A stretch of 64,000 nucleotides of DNA, taken from positions 177,907-241,906 of the forward strand of contig JABHQW010000003.1 in the NCBI GenBank assembly GCA_018696595.1, written 5' to 3'. The notes beneath the pieces were generated by a model. The model saw nothing but the letters and a program-made list of their open reading frames with translations, was not told where the DNA came from and did no database searches. The translations under genes were made by a program, and so were the position numbers. Each line of letters begins with the position of its first letter. Position 1 is the stretch's first letter. Of this stretch, positions 1-9,813 are shown piece after piece. The stretch comes from Candidatus Woesearchaeota archaeon (GTDB lineage: Archaea > Nanobdellota > Nanobdellia > Woesearchaeales > GW2011-AR9).

Positions 1-444
1 TTGCGCAATGTGGACAAGTTCCCCTAACGTATCTATCAGGGAGAGACCTCTCACAACTGGAACAATAAATAACATTCATTTTCTTTGTATAAATCAGATC
101 CTTCTTTCTCAATTCGCTAAAAAAGTATTCAGCTAATTCTTTATTTTCTTCTGAATCAGTATGATAATAATTGTCAAAACCTATTAAAAAAGAGGCAAAA
201 TCTTTTTGGTGTTCTTTTAGAAACTTTGAAGCAAATTTCTTTGGAGACTCTCCTGCTTTTTTAGCGTTAACTTCAATTGGTGTTCCGTGCATATCTGAAG
301 CACAAACATATAATGCATCTTTCCCTAACGATTTTAAGAATCTAGTATAAACGTCTGCTTGAATGTATTCTAAGAGATGACCAATATGAATATTGCCGTT
401 CGCGTAAGGCAAAGCGGCAGTTACAATTATCTTTTCTTTTGCCA
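1..444 (-). CDS. metG: Methionyl-tRNA synthetase, N-terminal part (runs off window start)
   Basis: Reverse-strand translation MAKEKIIVTAALPYANGNIHIGHLLEYIQADVYTRFLKSLGKDALYVCASDMHGTPIE.. with HIGH motif and CxxC Zn knuckle; no stop inside window so absent from ORF track. Confidence 0.95.
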
Positions 445-573
445 TTTCAATTAACTAAGTAAAAATAGATTTATTTAAAGGTTGCTGTATTTTTAAGGGG
501 GCAGTAATTCACCACCCCTGAGGCAGTACAAAACAAAACATTTATAAAGGCCCCATTAAACTTAAGTTTTAAA

Positions 574-804
574 ATGAAAAGAATACATCCCCTAATGGAA
601 CAAAAAAAAACAATTGATACACATTGCCGAGGAGCAGAACAAAGCATCCCCACCTCATTTAGTGCAAGATGCCATTTAACTGAACCAAATTGCCCTCATG
701 CTTCAGGAAATAATTATTTCCCAGTAGAAGGAAAACTGTATCCTGTATGTAGATCAGGAGTGAATTTGGATAAAGAAAGAAAAGCATATGAAAGAATTGA
801 TTAA
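574..804 (+). CDS. Small Cys/His-containing hypothetical protein (76 aa)
   Basis: ORF with CHLTEPNCPH motif; AT-rich promoter-like sequence upstream. Confidence 0.45.
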   Translation: MKRIHPLMEQKKTIDTHCRGAEQSIPTSFSARCHLTEPNCPHASGNNYFPVEGKLYPVCRSGVNLDKERKAYERID

Positions 805-840
805 CAAATCTTTTAAATACTAACAATTCTTAGAGCATTA

Positions 841-2115
841 ATGTTCGATTTCATAAAAAAAATATTCTCCAGTAAAGAACCAGAGCAAGTAGAAGTTGCC
901 CTAGAAGAATTAGAATCTTGGTTTAACAAAAAAGTTTCTAAATTAAGTTACAATATTTTTCTCAAAAATTATTTTCAAGAGATTAAGAAACTAAAAAAAG
1001 AATTGAAAGAAAAAACAGAAAAACTAAGCATTGCAGAAATTAACGAGAAAGAACACAAAGGCGTTGATGACCGAGTAAGGAATGTTGTTAAAGGACACAG
1101 AGACAATTATGTTCGAGAAGCAGAAAGGTTTGGTGAAAATATTAATGTTATTGAAAAAGAAAATTTCTCTACAATTGAAGATTATAAACAAGCCCTTGAA
1201 TTTAACAAGAGAATAGACAAAAAGATTGAAGAGTTAGCGAAAAGAACTGCTAAAAGCTATCAAGCATCACAACACTTATTCTTTGAACCAGTAGAAGCAG
1301 TTTTCAAAATAATCGGACAAACTAATTTACTTGTTAAGAAGTTTACAAGAAAGATTTCTGAGAAAGAATTAACTGAATTAGAAGAGATTAAACAGAAAAT
1401 AAAATCAATATTCTCAGAGAAAGAAAAAGGAAAAGATTTTGAAAAGAAAAGTAAAGAGAAAGCAGAGTTTCTTGAAGGCAAAAGAAAAGAGTTAGAAGAA
1501 AAAGAAAAAGAACTTAATGCCCTGAAAGAAAGCCCAGAACACGAACAATTATTAAAACAAAAACAAGAAATAGAGAAACTAGAAACAGAAATAAAAAAGA
1601 ACGAAAACGAGATATTTACTTTCTTTTCTAAATTAAATAAACCGTTAAGAAAATATGAACGGGTTGCCCTGGATAGTAAACTAATTGCCTTGTATTTAGA
1701 GAATGCAACTAAATCTTTCTTTAACGACGAAGAATTAAAGATTAAAGAAGTGTTACAAGGACTAAAAAGAAGCATAGATTCTTTAAATTTTGAAGAAAAA
1801 CAAAAAAATAACTTTATTGAATTAATTGATAAAAGCGAAACGAGTTTCTTGAATGAATTATTATCTTCTGGCAAAAAATTGAAAGAGGACAAAGAGATTG
1901 TTGTTAAAGAGATTAATCAGAGTGAAGTCTCTAAGAAAATTGAGGAAAAAGAAAAAGAGATTGATAATTCTAAAGAAAGAATCGAAAGAATAGAGAAAGA
2001 ATTGGAAGAATTAAAATCAAAATTAGAAAAAATTGATTTAGAAAAAGTAAAACAAGAAGTTAAAGAAAAACTTCAAAACTTATTCTTTGTTGAGATTACT
2101 TTTTCTTCTTCTTAA
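841..2115 (+). CDS. Long coiled-coil (K/E-rich) protein
   Basis: 424-aa ORF with heptad-like K/E/L pattern; TATA-like cttttaaata about 25 nt upstream of ATG (leaderless). Confidence 0.85.
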   Translation: MFDFIKKIFSSKEPEQVEVALEELESWFNKKVSKLSYNIFLKNYFQEIKKLKKELKEKTEKLSIAEINEKEHKGVDDRVRNVVKGHRDNYVREAERFGENINVIEKENFSTIEDYKQALEFNKRIDKKIEELAKRTAKSYQASQHLFFEPVEAVFKIIGQTNLLVKKFTRKISEKELTELEEIKQKIKSIFSEKEKGKDFEKKSKEKAEFLEGKRKELEEKEKELNALKESPEHEQLLKQKQEIEKLETEIKKNENEIFTFFSKLNKPLRKYERVALDSKLIALYLENATKSFFNDEELKIKEVLQGLKRSIDSLNFEEKQKNNFIELIDKSETSFLNELLSSGKKLKEDKEIVVKEINQSEVSKKIEEKEKEIDNSKERIERIEKELEELKSKLEKIDLEKVKQEVKEKLQNLFFVEITFSSS

Positions 2116-2506
2116 TTGCCTTAAGTTTCTTAGTTACAGGAATCTTAGCACCACAATGTTCACACTCAATAACATAAGCATCTACGCCTTTGAACTTTTT
2201 TCTTTTGTAGACACAAGTGCCTTCCCCATCTTTACCACATTCAGGACAAGTATATTGTGCTTCTAATGTTAAAGAGGCTTCGTGTTCAGCTTTTGGTTCA
2301 GTATGGCCACACCCCGGACAAACATATTCCAAAGAACGTGGTTTCGCCCTACCTGTTTTTGGATTCACTGGTTTACCCATTTTAGCTTTTTTACATTTAG
2401 GACATTCTTTTCTGTAAACCCAAGCTAGAACATTGCCATTCTCGCCAATACTTCGATTTGTAAAGTATAAACATTCTTCCATTGATTCAGGAGTTTTTAG
2501 TGCCAT
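2096..2506 (-). CDS. Zinc-ribbon protein (three CxxC pairs, Lys-rich tail)
   Basis: CPKCKK, CPGCGHTE, CPECGKDG, CEHCGAK; GGTGA Shine-Dalgarno favours internal ATG at 2506 over GTG at 2518. Confidence 0.85.
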   Translation of the reverse strand: MALKTPESMEECLYFTNRSIGENGNVLAWVYRKECPKCKKAKMGKPVNPKTGRAKPRSLEYVCPGCGHTEPKAEHEASLTLEAQYTCPECGKDGEGTCVYKRKKFKGVDAYVIECEHCGAKIPVTKKLKAIKKKKK

Positions 2507-2545
2507 TTCTTTATTCACCTTTTTCAGTTTTCTGATAATAAAATG

Positions 2546-2806
2546 TTATAAGTAATAAACCTTTCCCCCTAATGAGTTTTTGATTGCTTTAATGGTATAC
2601 CCACCAAGATTATCATTGAAAAAATAAACTAATTCTTGCTGACTAGGATTCTCATTACAAGTATCAATAGCCAATAATCTAACATCAAACTTAGCAACAA
2701 ATTGTTCTAGATCAGATAAATTAAATGCTAAAGAAGATAGTTGTTCTACCGTTAAAGGATCAATTAATTCTTCGGACAAGATCATCTTATAATCTCTTAA
2801 TCTCAA
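2546..2806 (-). CDS. Hypothetical protein (86 aa)
   Basis: ORF overlapping the end of the upstream gene (operon-like). Confidence 0.6.
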   Translation of the reverse strand: MRLRDYKMILSEELIDPLTVEQLSSLAFNLSDLEQFVAKFDVRLLAIDTCNENPSQQELVYFFNDNLGGYTIKAIKNSLGGKVYYL

Positions 2807-3584
2807 TTGAGATTGCTGTTTTATTTATCCGAATGTATCTAGGACATTCAGTAAATTCAAGAGAATTATTCTCGCAGTATTTAATAATCTTTTCTTTTAC
2901 ATCATCATTATTGAATTCAACAATTACAACAAAACCCAGATGATTTTTGTTGATAACATTGTAATCTTTCAGATCTCCAATAACTTGGGTTCTTCTTTCT
3001 GTTAGAAACTTGATTCTGTTAGGCAAATCATCAATCTTTTCATTAATAGTTTTTAATTTTTCTTCGTCTTCTAAAACTTCAAAAGTATCTTTGATTTGGT
3101 TGAAGACAGATTCTTCTTTGCAAGAGATGAAACCACCAACTTTTGCTTCAATTAGTTTCCATCTACCAAAAGAAGAAAGCATTACGTCCGCATAATCTCC
3201 GTTGCATAATTTAGTTCCAATCGCCCCAGAGATGTCTAGAACAACTAAACAATCATTTTCTTTACAGATTTTATAGATTTCTTCCATTTGCTGTTCAGCG
3301 TGATAACCACCAGGATTTTGATATAAGAAAACATCTGCTTCTTTTACTTTCTCTTTTAGATCTTCCAAATCAATGATTGCGTTATTACAAGCAACTTTCT
3401 CAAAATCAATTCCCATCTTAGCAGGAAACTTCTCATAACTTAACCAACCACCTTCTTCTGGGATTAAAAGTTTCTTTTTCACTAAATGTAACGCAGACCA
3501 GATGGCTTTATCTCCTTTGAGAACTATCTCTATATGATCGTGTTTAGTTAATTCTTTCAGCTTGTTGATTATTTCTTCTTTCAT
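2787..3584 (-). CDS. PLP-dependent aminotransferase-fold protein
   Basis: CLVVLDISGAIGTKLCNGDYADVMLSSFGRWK pattern of fold-type I PLP enzymes. Confidence 0.65.
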   Translation of the reverse strand: MKEEIINKLKELTKHDHIEIVLKGDKAIWSALHLVKKKLLIPEEGGWLSYEKFPAKMGIDFEKVACNNAIIDLEDLKEKVKEADVFLYQNPGGYHAEQQMEEIYKICKENDCLVVLDISGAIGTKLCNGDYADVMLSSFGRWKLIEAKVGGFISCKEESVFNQIKDTFEVLEDEEKLKTINEKIDDLPNRIKFLTERRTQVIGDLKDYNVINKNHLGFVVIVEFNNDDVKEKIIKYCENNSLEFTECPRYIRINKTAISIEIKRL

Positions 3585-3645
3585 TGAATATAGAATTATC
3601 TAGTTACTTTATAAAAATAATGGAAAAAAAGAAAAGAAAAAAAAA

Positions 3646-4395
3646 CTAACTGGTTTCAGAAGTAGCTAATTCAGTGCAAGTAACCTTTAGCAATTCAACA
3701 TCTATTCCCACTGCAGGAACAATGTTATTACAAAGTTCTGGATTTTTCTTTATCTCTGCTAAACTTACAAAACAAGTAGACGTCGAAAAAGGATCATCCA
3801 TTTTGTTGCAAATAGTTTCGTCTTCCAATAATTCTGCCATTTCCCTGTAACAGTTCTTTTGAGTTACTGCTGAAGCTTCCTCGATAGAAACAGGCAATTT
3901 ATCACAAATTGAAATATCTGATTTGGCTTTTGCCAAAGTTAACAAACATTTTTCATTTGTAAACTTAGAAGTAATCTTATCACAAATGGATTCGTCAAGA
4001 GTAACTTCTGCCATTGCTAAGAAACAATTATTCTTATTTAATTCTGAATCAATTAACTCACAAAAACTAGAATCCTTTTTAATAGTGGCTAAACAATTAT
4101 TCTTGATATTATTTTCAGTGATTTGATTACATAGCTTTTCATCGGAAGAGGAAAGGGCAATCTTATTTATACAAGAATTTTTCATTAACTCGTCTACCTT
4201 ACCACAAACATCTACATTCCCGGTTGTTTCAGCTAAATCAAAATAACAATTTAAATTGTCTAACTTACCGGTCAACAGATCACATTTTTGGTATTCTGAT
4301 TCTAAATCAACCTCCACAACATCTTCAGCAGGACTACAACCAACAATAAACATTGCAATTACTAATAAACTTAAGAAAACAATTATCTTTTTCAT
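3646..4395 (-). CDS. Cys-repeat lipoprotein
   Basis: Signal peptide + lipobox LLVIAMFIVGC; repeated C-D/N-K-x..NxC..LA units. Confidence 0.85.
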   Translation of the reverse strand: MKKIIVFLSLLVIAMFIVGCSPAEDVVEVDLESEYQKCDLLTGKLDNLNCYFDLAETTGNVDVCGKVDELMKNSCINKIALSSSDEKLCNQITENNIKNNCLATIKKDSSFCELIDSELNKNNCFLAMAEVTLDESICDKITSKFTNEKCLLTLAKAKSDISICDKLPVSIEEASAVTQKNCYREMAELLEDETICNKMDDPFSTSTCFVSLAEIKKNPELCNNIVPAVGIDVELLKVTCTELATSETS

Positions 4396-4452
4396 ATATA
4401 TCAACCCCTATTTTTAAATTAAGTTAAGTTAATATTTTATTATTAATAAAGG

Positions 4453-5082
4453 TTACGTAAACCAACTAATGATAGTATAAAAACGAAACTGTTGTGCTAA
4501 ATTCAAAGGTAATGTGGACCGATATAACCATATACCTATTATCGCCAGTATTAAAAAAGTTCCAATGATACTAATAATTAAACCATATCTCCTAATGTTC
4601 TTAGGTTTAAAATATAAAATAATGCCAGATGCACTAAGCCCCAAACCAAATAATCCAATTACCAAAATAACCAAAGCCCCAAGATAAGATTTCTTCCAAC
4701 CAAGAAACCATGAAGTCTGTGCCACCCACAAAAAGAAAGAAAAAATCAAACTTCCAAGCCCGCATAAAAAACTCCAGATTCCAAAATTAATTCTTTTCTT
4801 CTTATTAATCTTTTTAGGTTTCTTAACTAATTTTCCATTCTTTCTATCCTGAACATAACTATAAACATGGTAAACAATGTAAAAAAAAGTATAAGCTACT
4901 AAAAGTGGAAACAAGAAAAACCCAAAATTATCCAAAATCCGGCTAATAACAGTACATTCATTGATAAAACCACATTCAGATCTTTTTGTTGCTTGTGTAT
5001 AGATTAAAAATAAATTAATTACATAAAACGAAACTAGAACGTACCATTTCAACGAAAATAATTTCTTAATTTTCGGATTCAT
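4453..5082 (-). CDS. Multi-pass membrane protein
   Basis: Several hydrophobic segments. Confidence 0.7.
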   Translation of the reverse strand: MNPKIKKLFSLKWYVLVSFYVINLFLIYTQATKRSECGFINECTVISRILDNFGFFLFPLLVAYTFFYIVYHVYSYVQDRKNGKLVKKPKKINKKKRINFGIWSFLCGLGSLIFSFFLWVAQTSWFLGWKKSYLGALVILVIGLFGLGLSASGIILYFKPKNIRRYGLIISIIGTFLILAIIGIWLYRSTLPLNLAQQFRFYTIISWFT

Positions 5083-5106
5083 TTATACACCTTTTTTTAA
5101 TTTTTA

Positions 5107-5400
5107 TCATGCAGCACTTTTGATAAATATGTTAAGTATGAGTAAAACATCTAAAATAATTCCCAGAATACTAAGTATTAATGCCCATTTCTTTTTTTCA
5201 GAAGAAATACTATACAAAACAATTCCAAGAAATCCCAGAAGTAGACCTAACAATAAACCAAAAATAATTAGATTACCTAAACTATACATCAATCTTGTTA
5301 CTCTTAAAACAATAAACAATAACAAAAACAAAAATGGAGCAACAATACTTCCAATACCACACCTCAAACTCCATTTCCCATAATCTTTTTTCTCAATCAC
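5107..5400 (-). CDS. Small membrane protein
   Basis: Three hydrophobic segments; overlaps next gene start. Confidence 0.7.
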   Translation of the reverse strand: MIEKKDYGKWSLRCGIGSIVAPFLFLLLFIVLRVTRLMYSLGNLIIFGLLLGLLLGFLGIVLYSISSEKKKWALILSILGIILDVLLILNIFIKSAA

Positions 5401-6536
5401 TTTTGTTTATGTTTCCTCTTCTTAACCTTACCCAACTTGCCAAACTTAAATTCCCACACTAACCGATGCATTACAGATTTCTTAGAAACAACACCTAAAA
5501 CTTTTTTACCATCCATTACAGGAAGAATCTCCAGCCCAGTTTCAGCAAACTTTCTAAAAGCAGTATAAGCACTATCCTTTGAACCTAAAGTCTTAATCTG
5601 ATGTAAAGGGATAGAAACTTGTTTCAGTTTAATCATTTCTTGCATTTTTACAGGCATCTTATTGATCTGTTTCAAATCTATTATACCAACAAACCCCTTT
5701 CCCTTAACAATAAACACTTCTTCATCTTTATTAGCGTACTTCTTAACAAAATCAACGAACTTCATTGAAGGAGAAAGTTTAGCATACTTTTTCTTAAGTA
5801 ATTCTTTAACACGAATATCTGCAAGAACTTCTCTCATCGCCACTTGTTCATAACTAGCACCAGCAATAAAGAATAAGAACCCCCCTAAGAAAACAAACCA
5901 TAACCCTGCACCAATCCCATTAAATAATCCAATAACACCTAAAACTATCAAGAATCCAGCAAAGAATTTCCCAATACTAACCGCAATCTTTGTCGCTTTT
6001 CTCAAATCTTTAAAATACCAATAAAGAATTGCTCTGAAAGCTCGACCACCATCTAAAGGAAATGCTGGGATTGAATTGAATACGGCCAAGATCAAATTTA
6101 ATTGATACAAATAAAAACTAATCGCAGTAATAAATACACTAAAACCATTCTGGTTAACTAAATAAAATACTCCAGCCAACAATAAAGAAAATATGGGCCC
6201 AGCAATCGCCATTTGAAATTCTGAACTTGGTTTCATATCTTCACGAGTAATTCCAGCGACACCACCAAAAAAGAATAATGTGATTGATTCAACTTTAATC
6301 CGTTTAGCTTTAGCAACTAATGAATGTGATAACTCATGTAATAAAACTGAAACAAATAATAGTAAAGAAGCAGTTATGCCCATCGACCAATACATCTCTT
6401 TAGACAGATCTGGAAAGAATTCTGGAAAAAAGCTAGCAGATAAACTCCAAGCTAGTAAAGCAAACACAAACCACCAAGTGAAATGTAATTTTATATCTAT
6501 CCCAAATATTCTAAACAGCTTAGTCGAACCTCTCAT
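5397..6536 (-). CDS. Site-2-protease-like M50 metalloprotease with C-terminal CBS domains
   Basis: LLHELSHSLVAKA (HExxH) and NSIPAFPLDGGRAFRAIL motifs; CBS-like C-terminus. Confidence 0.93.
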   Translation of the reverse strand: MRGSTKLFRIFGIDIKLHFTWWFVFALLAWSLSASFFPEFFPDLSKEMYWSMGITASLLLFVSVLLHELSHSLVAKAKRIKVESITLFFFGGVAGITREDMKPSSEFQMAIAGPIFSLLLAGVFYLVNQNGFSVFITAISFYLYQLNLILAVFNSIPAFPLDGGRAFRAILYWYFKDLRKATKIAVSIGKFFAGFLIVLGVIGLFNGIGAGLWFVFLGGFLFFIAGASYEQVAMREVLADIRVKELLKKKYAKLSPSMKFVDFVKKYANKDEEVFIVKGKGFVGIIDLKQINKMPVKMQEMIKLKQVSIPLHQIKTLGSKDSAYTAFRKFAETGLEILPVMDGKKVLGVVSKKSVMHRLVWEFKFGKLGKVKKRKHKQK

Positions 6537-6612
6537 TAAGAAGAATTATTATTTTTAATTATATAAATGTTTGTTTTAAAGAAAAAAAAGAAAAAAAGAA
6601 AAAAAGGTTTAT
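6480..6612. repeat. Copy A of duplicated segment (M50 5' end + promoter + lipoprotein 3' flank)
   Basis: Shares ttttaattatataaatgtttgttttaaagaaaaaaaagaaaaaaagaaaaaaaggtttatt and flanks with copy B at 7928-8053. Confidence 0.85.
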
Positions 6613-7844
6613 TATGGACAACCAGCACCAGCAATTTCTCCAACCATCTCCCAACCGGAATTAGTATCACATTTAGGAACTCCGTCAGAAATCCAACCAA
6701 ATTTTTTCATTGTACCATTTGCTTCACAGATTGGTATGCCACATTCCTTACATAACGGTTTTTGATAATACGAATTGAAACCTTCTCCAGCCTCATAACA
6801 GGTCCCGTTATTTTCGTAAAGAGGACGACAATCCTTAGGGATTTCAAACTCTTCCCCAGGGAAACAAGAACTACTAGTAAGATTAACAAAGTTATCCCCG
6901 TCACAATAAGTATCAATTTGTCCTATATTACAACATCCTGTACCCTCCAAACAATAGTTTTCGGTAGGCCCACAGTATTGATCTGTTTCATAAGTACTAC
7001 AACTTTGGTTGTAGTATTCTGTATACGCAAGCCAATAACCATATGGTTTTTTACAAGTAATCTCTCCAGTTGCTTGACCTTGTTCACAATTAGGTGATTC
7101 TACACAAACACTATCTACACAAGTTCCGCTTTCGCAAACCACACCACAAGCACCACAATTATTAGAGTCTGTTGCAATATAATTATCACAAGCTAAACTA
7201 CCATCATTATCTTGACAGTTCTTCCAGCCATTATCACAAGCACAGTTGGCCCCATTAGTACTATCAGAATTTACAAGGCAGTATGAATTTATACCACAAT
7301 CTTGCTCAAAACCACCACAATTTTCATTGGTTGTACAATAAGCAGTCACAATCATTTCTATCCCTTGATTAGCATAATTATAATATTCTTCTTCATTAAG
7401 AACAACTTTGCCATCGACAGTAACAACTGTTTTATCAACCCAACCGTCCCCGTCATTATCTACTCCATCACAAATTTCAGCTTGAACACAAGTGCCAGCA
7501 GCAATATCACACCCATTCTCGCAAGCTAACCAAGATCGAGAAATAGTATTTCCACTTCTACCAGAATTACAATAATATTCTACAATTTTTCCTTTATAAC
7601 ATCGATCCGTATAAGGACCATAATCTTTTCCATATCTTGTAAAAGTTAAACTTCCTTTTACAAATACGCTAGAGTCAGCATCAGGACTTTTATCACAAGA
7701 ATCTACAGGGGAAAAAGAAGCCTGTCCGGCAAGAGCACCAGAGTCTCCTTCAAAACCTTCCTCTGCAGGAAGTTCTTCAGCACAACCAACAATAAACATT
7801 GCTATAACAAGCAGAATCAACATAATTAAAACATTTCTTTTCAT
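6612..7844 (-). CDS. Cys-rich lipoprotein (paralogue of 8049-9725)
   Basis: Lipobox VIAMFIVGC; NCGACGVVCESGTC; CEQGQATGEITC..YNQNCSTYETDQYCG shared with next gene. Confidence 0.85.
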   Translation of the reverse strand: MKRNVLIMLILLVIAMFIVGCAEELPAEEGFEGDSGALAGQASFSPVDSCDKSPDADSSVFVKGSLTFTRYGKDYGPYTDRCYKGKIVEYYCNSGRSGNTISRSWLACENGCDIAAGTCVQAEICDGVDNDGDGWVDKTVVTVDGKVVLNEEEYYNYANQGIEMIVTAYCTTNENCGGFEQDCGINSYCLVNSDSTNGANCACDNGWKNCQDNDGSLACDNYIATDSNNCGACGVVCESGTCVDSVCVESPNCEQGQATGEITCKKPYGYWLAYTEYYNQSCSTYETDQYCGPTENYCLEGTGCCNIGQIDTYCDGDNFVNLTSSSCFPGEEFEIPKDCRPLYENNGTCYEAGEGFNSYYQKPLCKECGIPICEANGTMKKFGWISDGVPKCDTNSGWEMVGEIAGAGCP

Positions 7845-7927
7845 TTTCACATCACTCCTCATTTTTTACTAAATTAAATTAAATTAAGTAGACTTTATTC
7901 CTTTATAACTTTTCCCCTATCATAAAA

Positions 7928-8053
7928 GTGAAAAGTAATTTTATATCTATCTTAAAAATCTTAGTTGAACCTCTCACTAAAAAGAATTATTTTTTTAATT
8001 ATATAAATGTTTGTTTTAAAGAAAAAAAAGAAAAAAAGAAAAAAAGGTTTATT
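7928..8053. repeat. Copy B of duplicated segment
   Basis: See copy A. Confidence 0.85.
7935..7981 (-). pseudogene. Fossil of the 5' end of the M50 protease gene
   Basis: Minus strand reads GTG AGA GGT TCA ACT AAG ATT TTT AAG ATA GAT ATA AAA TTA (VRGSTKIFKIDIKL), matching MRGSTKLFRIFGIDIKLHFT at 6480-6536. Confidence 0.75.
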
Positions 8054-9725
8054 CAATCAGACTACAGTCTCCACCCTCACACAAGTAACCATCTGGACAC
8101 CCCTCACCAGGATAATATTGATAACCAAATCCATTTTCATTACAAATTGTAGTGTTATAATTATATGTATTATAATTTGCATAACATTCTATGGACGTAT
8201 CTCCTGGATTACAAGGATCCTGACAACCGGCTTCATTGTTCACGATTTCACAAACGAGAGGTTCTCCACTAATTGGACTGATTTTACTAGAACAATCAGT
8301 AACAAAAGTTGTATTCACCCCTGGACAATCGTAGATGTTTGTGAAAATGTAATTATCTCCTTCACAACTATACTTATACTCTTTATGTTTACAACATCCG
8401 AACCCATCTAAACAATTATGTGGTTGAGACCCATAACCACAGAATTTATCTTGTTCATAAGTACTACAATTTTGGTTGTAATATGTAAGAGTCGCATAAG
8501 TTTTTGGCCCTTTTGTCCCACAAGTAATCTCTCCAGTTGCTTGACCTTGTTCACAACCAGGTTTTTCCACAGCAACACAATTATTAGCCTCACAACTATA
8601 ATCTGAAGGACATTCTAAACCCCCCTCATACTGTTGATAATTACAGTTAACTGTTCCACCACAACCATCATCAATAATGCCACATTCTTTGATTCCCCCT
8701 GCATAATCTTGATAAATACATTCTTTTGGAACACACTCAGCACAAACATGTTTAATGTCAAAATCACCAACAAGAGCATTAGAAGCATTAACAAAGTTGT
8801 AAGTGATTCCCCCATGCTTCAAATTAAAAATTACTTCCCAAGAATTGTCATTAAAACTTAATGGCCTTGTATGTGTGTCCCCAGTTTGAAAATCCTTAAA
8901 CAGTATATTCTTACCATAAAGGTCATCAACTTCATCTGCACCTTTATACCCAAACACGTTCCCGTCAGCAGTAATAAAGTTTCCTTTATGTTTGATTATA
9001 GTATTCTCAGTACAATCTCCCAACTCAATTGGAATTTGTTCTACACATTCAACTTCATCAGCTGCACAATCACTTTTACAGGAAGACCACAAATCATCAC
9101 AATTGTTTTCTCCTTCTTCTTCACAGTCATATAAATCTTCACCACAATCTTTCTCACACTTCTGAAGAGCTGCAGTACATTCTGCGGTATTAACCTTTGC
9201 AACACAAACTCCCTCAGCATTACATTTGTAATCTGATCCACATTGACTATCAGAACTACACTTACAAGCCCAAGCAACATAATTCTTAGTCATCGGGTTT
9301 TTAATGTCTCCGTATTGAAGTTTAAGTGGTACACTAACAAACTCATTACAACCATGATTGCTTACTTTACTATAATCAACAGAAGGTAAATCTCCAGAGC
9401 AACGTCGCTCATAAAATTTATTTTTTCTACCATTGTAATAATCTGTCTTTGAAAAAACTTTTTGAACACCATACTTTTCTTTAAGTACAGTAATGTAACC
9501 AGGAACATAGATATTACTTCCACCGTCTGAATCTTCACAAGAGACATAAGTGGTGCTTCTTATTTTAGTTGCCTGACCAGCCATTGCTTCGCCTTCTTCT
9601 TCATCAAATCCTTCTGGGAATTCCATGTCATCCGGATCAACTTCTTCATCAACTTCTGAACCACAACCAACAATAAACATTGCCATAACAAGCATACTTA
9701 ATAGAATTAAAAAATTTTTTTTCAT
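8049..9725 (-). CDS. Cys-rich lipoprotein (paralogue of 6612-7844)
   Basis: Lipobox VMAMFIVGC; CEQGQATGEITC..YNQNCSTYEQDKFCG. Confidence 0.85.
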   Translation of the reverse strand: MKKNFLILLSMLVMAMFIVGCGSEVDEEVDPDDMEFPEGFDEEEGEAMAGQATKIRSTTYVSCEDSDGGSNIYVPGYITVLKEKYGVQKVFSKTDYYNGRKNKFYERRCSGDLPSVDYSKVSNHGCNEFVSVPLKLQYGDIKNPMTKNYVAWACKCSSDSQCGSDYKCNAEGVCVAKVNTAECTAALQKCEKDCGEDLYDCEEEGENNCDDLWSSCKSDCAADEVECVEQIPIELGDCTENTIIKHKGNFITADGNVFGYKGADEVDDLYGKNILFKDFQTGDTHTRPLSFNDNSWEVIFNLKHGGITYNFVNASNALVGDFDIKHVCAECVPKECIYQDYAGGIKECGIIDDGCGGTVNCNYQQYEGGLECPSDYSCEANNCVAVEKPGCEQGQATGEITCGTKGPKTYATLTYYNQNCSTYEQDKFCGYGSQPHNCLDGFGCCKHKEYKYSCEGDNYIFTNIYDCPGVNTTFVTDCSSKISPISGEPLVCEIVNNEAGCQDPCNPGDTSIECYANYNTYNYNTTICNENGFGYQYYPGEGCPDGYLCEGGDCSLIE

Positions 9726-9745
9726 TTTCACATCAACCTCATTTT

Positions 9746-9785
9746 TTACCAAATTTTAAATTAAATTAAATTAAATTAAATTAAG
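9746..9785. repeat. AAATT pentanucleotide repeat tract upstream of lipoprotein gene
   Basis: aaattttaaattaaattaaattaaattaaattaag; shorter tract (3 units) upstream of the paralogue near 7870. Confidence 0.85.
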
Positions 9786-9813
9786 TAAACTTAATTCCTT
9801 TATAACTTTTTCC

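Noticed and set aside
1260-1892. 210-aa minus-strand ORF (Ser/Phe/Leu-rich)
   Set aside because: Antisense shadow of the Lys/Glu-rich coiled-coil gene 841-2115; composition explained by the complementary strand
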